A stretch of DNA of 64,000 nt from NCBI GenBank assembly GCA_944474755.1, contig OX104114.1:46193070-46257069 (forward strand). The letters run 5' to 3'. The stretch comes from Limnoperna fortunei. Taxonomy: Eukaryota > Mollusca > Bivalvia > Mytilida > Modiolidae. Below, one piece after another: positions 1-12,300 of the stretch (the stretch's first letter is position 1; each line of letters begins with the position of its first letter). The position numbers and the translations under genes were made by a program. The notes below the pieces were generated by a model. That model saw only the letters and a list, made by a program, of their open reading frames with translations, did not search any database and was not told the DNA's origin.

Positions 1-116
1 TCCAGTTTTCCTACAGTAACTGCAGGTGAGGGTTTTTATCTGGTACTCTGGCTTCCTCCCCCAATAAAAACTTGATGCCATGATATAGCTGAAAGTGGCA
101 CAATTCAAACAAACAA
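1..116 (+). repeat. tRNA-headed SINE, 3' part
   Basis: Matches the body and tail shared by about a dozen copies in this window: 'ccagttttcct', 'ctggcttcctccc', 'caataaaaac', 'atagctgaaa', ending in an aaacaaacaaa tail. The tRNA-like head is cut off by the window edge. Confidence 0.8.
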
Positions 117-173
117 AAAAAGGTCTTGCCACTTGAACATTAAACCATTCAGAATTATTTATTCTTTTTAAAG

Positions 174-321
174 GAGCTCAATGTGTTTTAATTACATCAT
201 GGATGATACCAAACATTGCTAGAGAGAAGTTTTTCTACCATTTCTATACAGAACTTCAGCAAGGTTCTTTGGTAACAGATGCCATGTATTCTGGGATGAG
301 AGTTCTGCAGAATGATGAAAG
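174..321 (+). CDS. CHAT-type gene, first visible exon (end of CHAT fold)
   Basis: The acceptor is ttttaaag before 174 and the donor is gtatgt at 322. The exon enters with two bases completing a codon. It reads AQCVLITSWMIPNIAREKFF, then a segment with FYTELQQG and VTDAMYSGMRVLQNDER. This matches the strand-helix ending of CHAT domains, where a hydrophobic strand with S/TxW precedes an FYxxL helix. Exons encoding the rest of the domain are outside the window. Confidence 0.7.
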
Positions 322-3300
322 GTATGTACAAAGCTGGTTTATTTGGCACAGATTGAATGACTTCATCTCAGATTGTTAGTGTGTCAGTAGAATTTACTAT
401 AAACTTATTTCTTACATGAAAGTAAATTTGGTTCAAAAATATTAGTATTTTGTAAATGTCCTCAATATAACTGAAATTAATTGAAGCTAAGCTTCTATTC
501 AGTTAACAAATCAGTCAAAGTTAGTACCATTATGCAGTTGAAGAATAAAGCAGGATTGGGAAAACAGCTACATTCAGCATTACAAATCTTTACTTTGATA
601 CAAATCTCTCTCAATTTACAAATTTGTGTCCATAAAGTTATTTGTCTCATTATACAATCCATTAACCGACCCTAAATTCCTATTAATTTATTATTTCTAG
701 AAGAACCTTCATGATAAGTGTTGAGGTAATTTCTTGGATGCAACACTTATCTTTGACAGCTAGGTTAAAAACAGAAACTTTACATTTCGATGAATTAAAA
801 ACATTTTTTTTGGCTATTTAATGTTTATAATAAAGTTAAAATACCTACAAAGAACAAGAACTCTTTACAAATTAAATAGATGGGTGATAATTATTTCTCA
901 CTAATTATACAGCGTGGTACCTATTTTTGCCGGTTGAGATATCCTTGTCTCAACCCATGGGTAAGATAAGAATTTCACGCTCCTTTTCCCGTAAAAATAT
1001 ATTGTGATGTCAACTGTCGGTTCAGTAATATAAATCATAAAATATTTGCTTTAGTTGTGTCAGTTTACTATGCCTCTAAATATTAACATAAAAAAAAAAC
1101 ATATCTGAGCTTCCATTAACCGTGCAATATATGCCACAATATGATAGCAGTAAACATCAAAACAAACACTGTGATGCAACAAATGTACACTGGAGATTAC
1201 GTTCAGGGTAGATAACTCAATTTGTAGACAACTTTTAACAGAACAGAACCGGATTTGTTTAACGAATTAGCAAGAAATAAAATCAAACACCGTTGGTAGG
1301 GCAGACCAGAAAGCAGACCAGAAATCTTTTCACTTGACATTTTACCGTCTTGCTCTCCTACTGGTATTAGACCCTGTATTTCACATTTCCGAAATTTTGT
1401 GTAGTTTTATTTAGAGCATATTTTGTACTACACTCTAATATTTTTTCTACTTATACAAATGAATAAATTGCATCATATATTCCCAAAGAAATTATATGAG
1501 AATGAAAACTCATTTTACATTAAAGTGGGTAATAATAGTTTTTCATTTGTAAATCATGAAGATTGAATAATAAAAACAGTCTTAGTTAATACACTAAATA
1601 ATATAAGAATAGTAATTTGATTGAAAAAAATATATTTTAATTCTTTGCTATTTCAGGTATTTTGACAAACAGAACTGGTGCCCCTTTGTACTGATAGGTA
1701 AAAATGTGACCATTAACCTAAAACAGATAAGACATGCAATGCTGGACCAGACTTTAGATCAGACTGAAAAAATAGTTGAAGAGCAATGTGGCAAAGAATT
1801 GTTAAACCCCAAAACTGTTGTTCCAACAGGTAAACCAATGTTTTCACTTTTAAGGTCAATAACAATTAATAAAAATCTGTTTGGTTTGTTTACATTAAGG
1901 TTTAACAGATTGGGATCGATTAAAAAAGTTTGATTGGGATGAGGTTTTAAAATAATTTTGTTTTAACCAATATCTAACCTATTATAATAAGCTAAATCAT
2001 GAAGGTCCCACTATTATGAATTTCATATTTACTACACATGTTTAAAAGGCTTTGTGAGACCAATTCTTTTTTTGCTTTTCCTTGGGTTGTCAATTATACC
2101 TATTTGGGCCTAATTTTATATTAGGGGACCCAAATCATCATAGGGTTAGGTTAGGTTAAGGTTAGTGTTGGAGTAATGGTAGGGCTATGGTTAGTGTTAA
2201 GGTCAGTAGTAACTGTATGTATAGGTAGTAGGTCCCATAAAGTAAAATTAGGCCCATATTTTACTGTTGTAGCATGATAGTGCTGAGTACTGAAAATTGT
2301 CAGTTGCATCCCCTGTCAGTGAAACCCATGGTTTTATCTAGGATTTTGACTCTAAAACTGAAAATATAACAATTTATACTTGTTGCTTGTTTGTTTGTAT
2401 GATGTTTAACGCCACTTTCAGCAATTTTTCAGCTTTGTCATGGCGTTCAGTTTTTATTGAGGGCGGAAGCTGGAGTACCTGGAGAGAATCCCCGACCTTC
2501 GGTAGGAAAACTGGCAATCCTTGTCAATTAAGATTGGAGTCGAGTACACCCTGCCTGCATTGAGACTTGAACCTGCAACCTCAGTGTTGACAGACCACAT
2601 GATCAGTAGTAGACAAACTACCTTGACCACTCTGCCACCAAGGCCCCCATATACTTGTTGCTTCTTTCCTGAGAAAGTAGAGTAAAAACAGTTTAACACA
2701 GAGTGAGAATAATAAGTCTGAGTGGGGTGACATGTCTGTGGGCTATCACATAAATCAAACCCTGCATGTTGGTTCAGTTCAAAACACATTGAAAACATGC
2801 TTAAATGAGTCATGATTTTGTGATGAAGTTGAAAAATTGTCCCGACAGTTTGTGATGAACATATCCTCATACTCATTATTTTTTTTTTAAGTAGACCTGT
2901 TCTCAATTGTGAATATATATAAGAAGACTATAAAAGTCATGAGAGAATTATGTGGGTTATTATTGTCAGTAATTATGGTCCATTATTGTTTTGAAACTTT
3001 CATGCTTCTACCTGCTTGCATGGTGAATTGTTATTATTGTATTATTTTGATTTCAAGTTCCATCAAGAGAAGATAACTTAACAACTGTACAGAGAATACT
3101 TGGAGAAATTTTACAGGAACACAGACATCATCCTATGGTTGTACAAGACTTGATAGATCTAGTAAGATATATAGTCTTGTTTGTGTTTTTGTAGAGTTGA
3201 ATATATTATTATAAGAAAGAAATGTGCAAAGAAACTATTTGAAATTTTAACTAATCAACACATGCAAGTCCATGTCTCATACCCACTTTTTTGCCTGTAG

Positions 3301-6300
3301 ACACCTTTACACTTGTGACTTTATATGTTGTCACTAGAAAACTTTGGAATTTGTATATTGACACTTGTACAGGTATAAATTCATATGTAGACATTTGTAC
3401 ACCTGTGAACTCATATGTAGACACTTGTACACCTTTGAATTCATATGTAGACATTTGTACACCTGTGAATTCATATGTAGACACATGTACACCATTGAAT
3501 TCATATGCAGACATTTGTACACCTGTGAATTCATATGTAGCATTTGTACACCTGTGAATTCATATGTAGACATTTGTACACCCGTGAATTCATATGTAGA
3601 CACTTGTACAGCTTTGAATTCATATGTAGACATTTGTACACCTGTGAATTCATATGTAGACACTTGTACACCTGTGAATGCATATGTAGATACTTGTACA
3701 CCTTTGAATTCATATGTAGACATTTGTACACCTGTGAACTCATATGTAGACACTTGTACACCTTTGAATTCATATGTAGACATTTGTACACCTGTGAATT
3801 CATATGTAGACACATGTACACCATTGAATTCATATGTAGACATTTGTACACCTGTGAATTCATATGTAGCATTTGTACACCTGTGAATTCATATGTAGAC
3901 ATTTGTACACCTGTGAATTCATATGTAGATACTTGTACACCTTTGAATTCATATGTAGCATTTGTACACCTATGAATTCATATGTAGACACTTCTACACA
4001 TGTGAATTCATATGTAGACACTTGTACACTTGTGAATTACATTCTACATTTATGAATTCATTTGTAGACATTTGTACACTTGTGAATTTATATGCAGATA
4101 CTTGTACATTTGTGTTTTGTAGATATTTGTCAACTTGGGAATTCATATGTAGACAGTTGTTTGTTATCTTTAAATATTTGTTTGTATTGACCATCTTCTT
4201 TTGTAAATTAACTGTGGATTATGCTTCACTATTTACAGTTGGTAGCTATATGAATGCCTGCCTATTCCCTCTTGACCTTTTATGTTGCAGAAAAATGTGG
4301 ACAAAATGCATATCTGCTTTTTTCACTGGATAATTTTTCCATGCCCTATGATAATTAAAGCAAAAGAAACAACATGAATGGAAAGCCAGACCAAGCTAGC
4401 GCTGGTTTTGTCCATCCTGTGCCAAACATCCGCTGTGGACATGTAAAATCAACCCAGTTATATCATTTTTACATTATTAACCTTACTATCAGGAACCATT
4501 GGGCCATATTCAAACTGCAGTTGGTATGGATGATCTTTTGTTGGTTCTTTAAGAACTAAATCTGGTTCTGCCACCCTTTTATCAAGATGGACACTGTATT
4601 TAATAGGTTAACATTGTTTTTAAATTTAAATTTATCAGTTATAATTGTGAAGGTATAAATGATATATTTCAAAATCACAATACATTTATATGACAGCTAT
4701 GGCACATCTAGGATATTTACAGTACATTTAGTATATTTTTCTTTATAGTACAATTTTTTATATTTACAGTTAGATAGTGCTTTAAAGAGGCTCCACACAC
4801 AGGACAATAATCGGCAGATTAGTTTTGTGACGGACAGTATCATCAACAGCCATGCTGCTCTTGACCTTCTGAAAATGTTAGGATTCCACTTCCAAGCTAA
4901 AGCAACTGAAATACTGAAACCTTATGTGGTGTATCCACACTGGAATAAAGATGAATTGTTGATACCTACATACGATGCACTTAGATCATTAATTGGTAAA
5001 TTTAATTAAATCTTACAACAAAAATTTTCAATGTTTAGTGATGATGTTGAGCATAGTCTTACATTTCATATTAAGGCTATTTAAAACAAATCTAATGGAT
5101 TTAAAAACAAATCTTTATAACCATTGAAACCTGTCTTCACTAAGGACAAAGAATAATGAATAAAACGAAATAACATTTGTGTTGAAATTTTTTGTAAATT
5201 TAACTCAGTAGAACCAAATATTTGTACTAAATTCTGATAAAATTTATGCAAGCAATGTTTATTTGATGCACAATTCAGAAGTCATATGCTGCAATGTTAA
5301 TACATATATGTAACTTATAATTGGACTTTGTAGATATATCTGATGATAAAAACTGTACACAGGCCTTGCATGACATCATACCATCTCCTCAAGAACAAAT
5401 CTCTCTTTTTGTTGATTTGGTAAGTAGATTTAATAGCAGTCCTGTCCAGTTTTATGGAATACTCGTGAGACTTATGCATTTTTCAGGTAATTAGTCAACT
5501 AATTACTTTGATCTTTTGTTTTTTCACTTTGATCTTACTATTTTTTACAGAATCCAATGCTTTTTAATCTGCAAAACTTGACAGACCTGTGATAGGTTTA
5601 GTAAATGATGAAGGAGATGCTGACCTTAATGGAACAACTGGTTTTATGCCTGAATTTCCCTTTATTTTTATATTTGCCAACTTGTTCCTCTTGTTTCTCT
5701 TTAGCATATTGACTCGTTGTTTAGTCCATGGATAAGCTTATTATTCGATCTGTTCTGCCATATCATTCAGTATTGCTGTAAATTCATTTAATTTAATTGC
5801 TTGAGAAAAAGTTTCATCTAGAATAAGATGCATAGTGTATTGATTTTAACAATAGCTCCTATCATAGCAACCACGTTTATTAGTTGATAACTGAAATTCG
5901 TGCTTTGTCTGTCTCCATGAAATCTATAATATCTCCAGGGTAAAATGAATCTGCATGCTAAAAGTTTTCTTTTATGTCTTTGGAGACAATATTTAGACAT
6001 TAATACTGTTTTGTTAGATCTTCTATGTTGCAACAAACAAAAAGGGGGGAGCAAGTGAATGATTTATTTTAATTAGAGTACATTACTTACAAATTTTGAT
6101 GCACTCTACAGACCTAAACTTCCACAATAACATCTTCTCTTGTAAATTTTGTTTCAATATGAATTGATTTGGATTATTTTGTTGCTCAAAAAGGTGATGT
6201 ATATGTTATGAAAAAACTGTAGAAAGAAAGAAAAATTAATTGGTTAATAAAACTTGTCTATTGTTACAGCTTGCTATTACAAAACATGCTCCAGAGATAC

Positions 6301-9300
6301 AGTTGAAAGTGTCTGATCTGTCTGTGCGTCCATTGTGGCAGAATGTAAAGGCCAGAAATGTGCTGATGACTTCTGGTTTTCACCAAATTGGCATGATTCT
6401 TAACTTTAACAGAACTCCTATTTATAGGTATTTAAACTTGTTCATTTAGCTAGAGACTGTGTTTTTGTTTAATATAAAGAATATCTAAAAGATTTCTTTA
6501 ACTTTAGGAAACATATAATTTTGTTGTCATCTGCTAAGCAGGTTCAAAATATAGGGATTTCTGAAAACTAGTGAGGGTAGATATAAAGATTCTGCTGGAA
6601 TGATTTTTTATAAATATTTTTATCACTGTATTATTGGACATTCAGTCACTTAAAATGTATTTTATTTATCTTCTTTTCTTGTGGGAAAATTGTGCTTGAC
6701 TTCGACCTTAATAAACAAGTATAAACTCCAGTGCTTTTCACAAAAAGTTGTAATTGTAAAATTTATCGAAAGTGTTGACGTCACAATGCATTTCCCTTTG
6801 ATCTTCCAACACTTATGATATATTTCACACTTACAACTTTTCGTACAATCCACTGCAGTACCCCATAATATAGATTTATAGATATAGATATAGATTAATT
6901 TTTAAAACATAACAATTTGTTATATTTTATTTGGTTGCAGACGACTAATGACATCAGTGCTACAGTTTTTTTTGGCAGTCAGTGCTCACAAGAGTCAAGT
7001 CCTACTATACAGATTAGATGTTAATTTACTGGGCAAACCAACCTTATCCAAGGTTAGAGTAACTATGTTTAATTTACCTTTTCTTCCCTTTGACTGTCTG
7101 CATTGTAAGCAATCATGCAAATTTTTTGTCAACCATAGCAGGGAATATGGTAATGTCATTTATCAGTTCATGCATCTATCTATCTGCATTGTAAGCCTTC
7201 TACCAATTCTATTTCTATTCCAGCTTAGACAAACGTTTTACACAATGATATCTCAACTGAGTTTGAATTTAATCCTGTTTGTATAGTATTTTAGGTAGGA
7301 CTATAAAAAAAACAGAGTCGGGGGTATATAGTGCTCCTCATGTCCGTCCGTCCGTTTGTCCTCCAACATTTAGTTTCTGGATTATAATTCAAAAAGTTTA
7401 CATCCGATTTAAATGAAACTTTGGGATTTTGTTATAAATCAGGTTGGCAAGAAGCCTATAGATACTGGGAGAAATCCGTCAAATTTCAAGGTTGCAGTCC
7501 ACGAAAAACGTTAGAAATTTTTACAAAAAAGTTGTTTCTGGACAATAACTCAAAAAGTTTGCATCTGATTTGAATTAAACTTTGGGATATAGTTATATAT
7601 CAAGTTGGTAAGAAGCCTATTGATTTTGGGAGAAATCCGACAAATTTCTAGGTCGCAGTTTGCAAAAACTAGAAATTTTTAGAAAAAAAGATGTTTTCGG
7701 ACAATAACTTAAAAAGTTTGCATCCGATTTGAATGAAACTGTGGGGTATTGTTATATATTATGTTGGTAAGAAGCCTATCGATTTTGGGGAAATCTGTCA
7801 AATTTCAAGGTCACAGTCCATGAAAAACGTTAGAAATTTTTTACAAAAGCTGGGGTATCAGTGATTGACTGTCCAGTTTTAAATTGACAAAAGTGTAAGT
7901 GATTTCAGTCCAACTCAAACATTTTGTTTAGCTCAGTAATATCTTTAAAGAAATTAAAAGATGAGTTGTAAATATTAATAATATTTTGTAGTAATTACCC
8001 CCTTTTAACTTAGCAATTTTGCAAAAGTACTTTGTAGCACTCTGCTGATTTTATTCCTCAATGCTATGAATTTTTTTTAATAGTACATCTACATGGGTAA
8101 TACTTGATTGAATTTCTTTATTTCAAATATTTTTTGAAATTACACTTTAGATGTGGATGGAGAAGTTAAATGATTCTTTTCTAAAATTCATTTAATATGT
8201 TTCTTTTACTTGTATATTTATTTTTGATATTGTTTACAGAGTGCCATTTTCTCAGAGTCTGGAAAATTACCATCACTGACTCCATTGATACTTCCTAGGA
8301 ATCAGGTAAGCTGACACCTGTGATACATTGTACTTCCTAGGAATCAGGTAAGCTGACACTTGTGATACTTCCTAGAAATCAGGTAAGTTGACACCTGTGA
8401 TAATTCCTAGGAATCAGGTAAGCTGACACCTTTGATACTTCCTAGGAATCAGGTAAGCTGACACCTTTGATACTTCCTAGGAATCAGGTAAGCTGACACC
8501 TTTAATACTTCCTAGGAATCAGGTAAGCTGACACCTTTGATACTTCCTAGGAATCAGGTAAGCTGACACCTTTAATACTTCCTAGGAATCAGGTAAGCTG
8601 ACACCTTTGATACTTCCTAGGAATCAGGTAAGCTGACACCTGTGATACTTCCTAGGAATCAGGTAAGCTGACACCTGTGATACTTGCTAGGAATCAGGTA
8701 AGCTGACACCTGTGATACTTGCTAGGAATCAGGTAAGCTGACACCTGGGATACTTCGTAGGAATCAGGTAAGCTGACACCTGTTATACTTCCTAGGAATC
8801 AGGTAAGCTGACACCTGGGATACTTCGTAGGAATCAGGTAAGCTGACACCTGTGATACTTCCTAGGAATCAGGTAAGCTGACACCTATACTTTTTAACAT
8901 AGTGTGTTCATCTGCCCTGTCATATCCATTCAATCGTTAGGAATTGTTTCCTTTGTTTCCTTTATTTTTTGCCTATATAATTCATCATTATTTTTATTGG
9001 TATAAAACACAGATAAAATTTGAAGTGAACACTGACTGAGACATCTAAAATCCCATATGTCCTTATGTTATTAACTTACATTTGTTTGTAAGAAACTTTT
9101 ATTTTGCATTGCTGCTAACCTCTAAACCTGGTTTAATGTTATTTTTGATCAAACTACATTTACCTGCCACCTCAAATTTGATCACCAAGCTATATATGGA
9201 ACCAGATATTCTATATCATGGATTACTTGAACTTTGTGTTATTGTTTTTCTTCTCCAGTTGAAACATAGGAATGTAGGCAATAAACTTATAGGGTTCCAG

Positions 9301-12300
9301 ATTTATGCCCCTTTAATAATAGATCCTTGTTTAAAATAAAACCATATTAGAAATTTATGTAAATTTTTGTTCACTGAAACTGCTAGGTCTTATATAGAAT
9401 GGTCTTTAGTAGGCCCATTTTCAAAATCAGTTCCATGACACTCACTGGACTCAGAAAAATACACATTTCCTCCTATAAGGTATGAATAAGCTTTCCAGTG
9501 TTACCTCAGGGTGAAATTAAACTGACAATGAAAATGGTGACCATATTAAAAATATGTCTGTCTCTATGTCTGGATTCTACTGCAGTTTGCTTTTTATTTC
9601 AATAAATACTAATATTTCATTTTAATATTTGTAGCTTAGGATGAGTACACCTTGGTTGAGTCGACCTGAAAGGACAGAAGAGATGGAGGAAAAAATAAGA
9701 CTTGCAAGAAGGTATTTGTTGAATCTCCTTGAGGATATTTTATTTTAAATATCTGTCCAGAAAGGTGAATCTCTGTGCTTCATGACTTCATAAATATCAA
9801 CAAAATTTACAAAAAAATGTCTTGAAGGTTAACCTGTAAATTAGACAAGAACTCGGTATTTAAATGACAGACAAAAACAATCTGCAGATAAAACTATTAA
9901 AAAATATGAATACTTGAACACCTGTAAAAATCACAGAAGTGAAAGTAGGTGCTAAAGAAAACTCTGTATTGTCTGTTTTAATTATTGTAATCTGAAGGTT
10001 AGGGTTTGTGTGCATAATTATACATTCAATATAACTTTGGCATATGAAGAGGTTTCAAGTAGATGTTAACGACATTCAATTTAAAGGTAGAAATAGCAGT
10101 GTTGAAAGCCCTGAAATACTTAAAGGCAAAAAAGGACATTGTTTATTATGAACTACAATTCTCACATAAGACTTATTGAGATTTATTTCTTAACCTATAG
10201 GCTTTCACGGTGACAATAATGTTTCATTGTTTTTCTAAACACAATTTCTAAATTAAATGGAGGTTGTAAATTTATGTTTTAACCTTCAAGTTTTTTTAAA
10301 AACTGATTGTGTCAGCTATATCTGATTGGTTTAGAATGTCTACTGTTAACTAATAATTAACCTCTGATTCTGACCAATTATCTAACACTGTTTTAAACTC
10401 AGTTATGTCAATGTTTATATAAGTGCATAAGTTAAATAAGTATGCAGTTACCAGTATATAAACTATGACCTAAATGAGTTTAAACTAGTGTTAGATAATT
10501 GGTCAAAATCAGAGGTCAATTATTAGTTAACACCTTTAAGTTTACTCCTTGATTTGTTTGTTTGTGGGATAGGTGACACATTTAGCAAATTTTTCAGCTA
10601 TATCATGGCATCCAGTTTATAAAAGGGTATGATCCGAGTACCCAGGAAGAACATCCAGCCTTTTGAAGGAAATTTGCAACTGTTTTCAATTAAGGTTAAA
10701 GTAGAGCACACCTCAAATAATGTCGGGCTTCTTCAAATGTCGGAGGAGAGGACAATCAAAACACAATCTTCACAATTTGATTCAAGTCAGGACAACAAGT
10801 TATTTTAAACATATATGTCTCCCTGTATTTGTTTCAGTAAATCGGATCTGAAAGAAAAGTACCACAACTACCTAGATAGAGCTAAAACCTGGCACCAAAT
10901 AACTGTTGCAGCCCAGGTATTATCTTAGTATTGTTTAGTATTTAGGAACAGACTGATCATTAAATGTTGTTTTTCCGTCACTCATTTTATATCCACAGAT
11001 TTACTGTAAACTTGCAGCAGAAAAAAATACTGTAAAATTTGCAGTCTTTATGATATTTTAATTATTATACATGTATAAATTATGAATGATGTGATTTGCA
11101 ATGATAGGACTCACATTTCAAACTTTCATGAGTGTTTTTACTGAAGTATCAATTTTTTTCAAGATCACATTAATGTAACCAATATTTCTATCCATGGCTT
11201 AACAATCAATATTATTTATTTACATTTGCTGGTCAACATAGCAATGATAAATAAATGTAATAATTTTTTAATTTGTAGTAGATATTTAAAGTTCATTTGA
11301 AAAAAAATATATGAAAAAAAATTTTCTTGCAGAAATAATGGCTAATTACATATTGAGTATGTTCAACAAGATAATAATGGAATTTAAACCATAAAATTTT
11401 GACACCCAATAAAATGAATAATAATCTATGACTGCATTTACATTTGTGATAATCTCTTCTCTGTCATGTGACATGTGGTTTCTAAACTTCACTCAGGGAA
11501 AATAGTAATTAACTTTATGCCCTGTTTTCCCTTTAACAATTAGTTTCATTTTATTGAATTTCCGCATTGTAAACATCTTATGTTAAATAATCGTAAATTG
11601 TATAAATTCCCTTGATCAGTTATGTTTTAAATGTTGATTCTCAATACGTTATAAATGTTGCATTTTGAAATTCAAAATGGCCACCTGAGTATTTACCTTT
11701 GCATGCTATAATTATTCATACTCACAACATTGCTGTAAGTATAATGCAAAGTAAAATTTTTAGTTCTTTGCTTTGTTGTGTAAAATATAATTTCAAAATT
11801 TGTTAACTCATACAAAAGTAAAATAAATATAATAAAATACTCACAAAAATAAATTTAAAGGTGTTTTAAAAATAAAGTAATGGCTGCAACATTAATGATA
11901 TATTCCAGTACACAGAAGTTTTCAACCTCTCTATTTATTTGTCTCAGCTTTTCTGTAGATTTATTAAAATTATTACGAAAACAAGGTTATTTCAGAAATA
12001 ATTTAAAGTGCAACAATATAAAATATGTGTTTTCATGAACTTGCTTTAAATTTTAGACAGAGGAAGTACAGGTAAGGGAGACAACTGCATGTTGTTGGCT
12101 GCAACCATTCATCTTTTGGAAATCAAATTGTAGTAGAATTTTGTGCTCCCTTTAGTTTTTCTGTTTTTGCAACACCACATTCAGTCATCAAATGCTGATC
12201 AGTTGTTTATATCTTGTTGACATAATTTAACATTATTTCACCTGTTATAGGTCAACATTTTTTAATGGTTACACTTCTATTTACATGTATAAGCATATGG

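Noticed and set aside
2140..2180. Chromosome end
   Set aside because: Only a few degenerate GGTTAG units, with genes on the right and an intron of a gene on both sides.
2454..2906. 150-codon minus-strand frame
   Set aside because: Runs through a SINE and adjoining intron; no family resemblance.
3344..4160. CRISPR-like spaced repeats
   Set aside because: Units are contiguous with no unique spacers; it is a minisatellite in an intron of an animal gene. The same applies at 8287 and 56480.
3251..4333. Overlapping long open frames on both strands (up to 173 codons) with repeated Cys/Tyr-rich peptides
   Set aside because: They coincide with the 30-bp minisatellite; periodicity in multiples of three without stops explains all of them.
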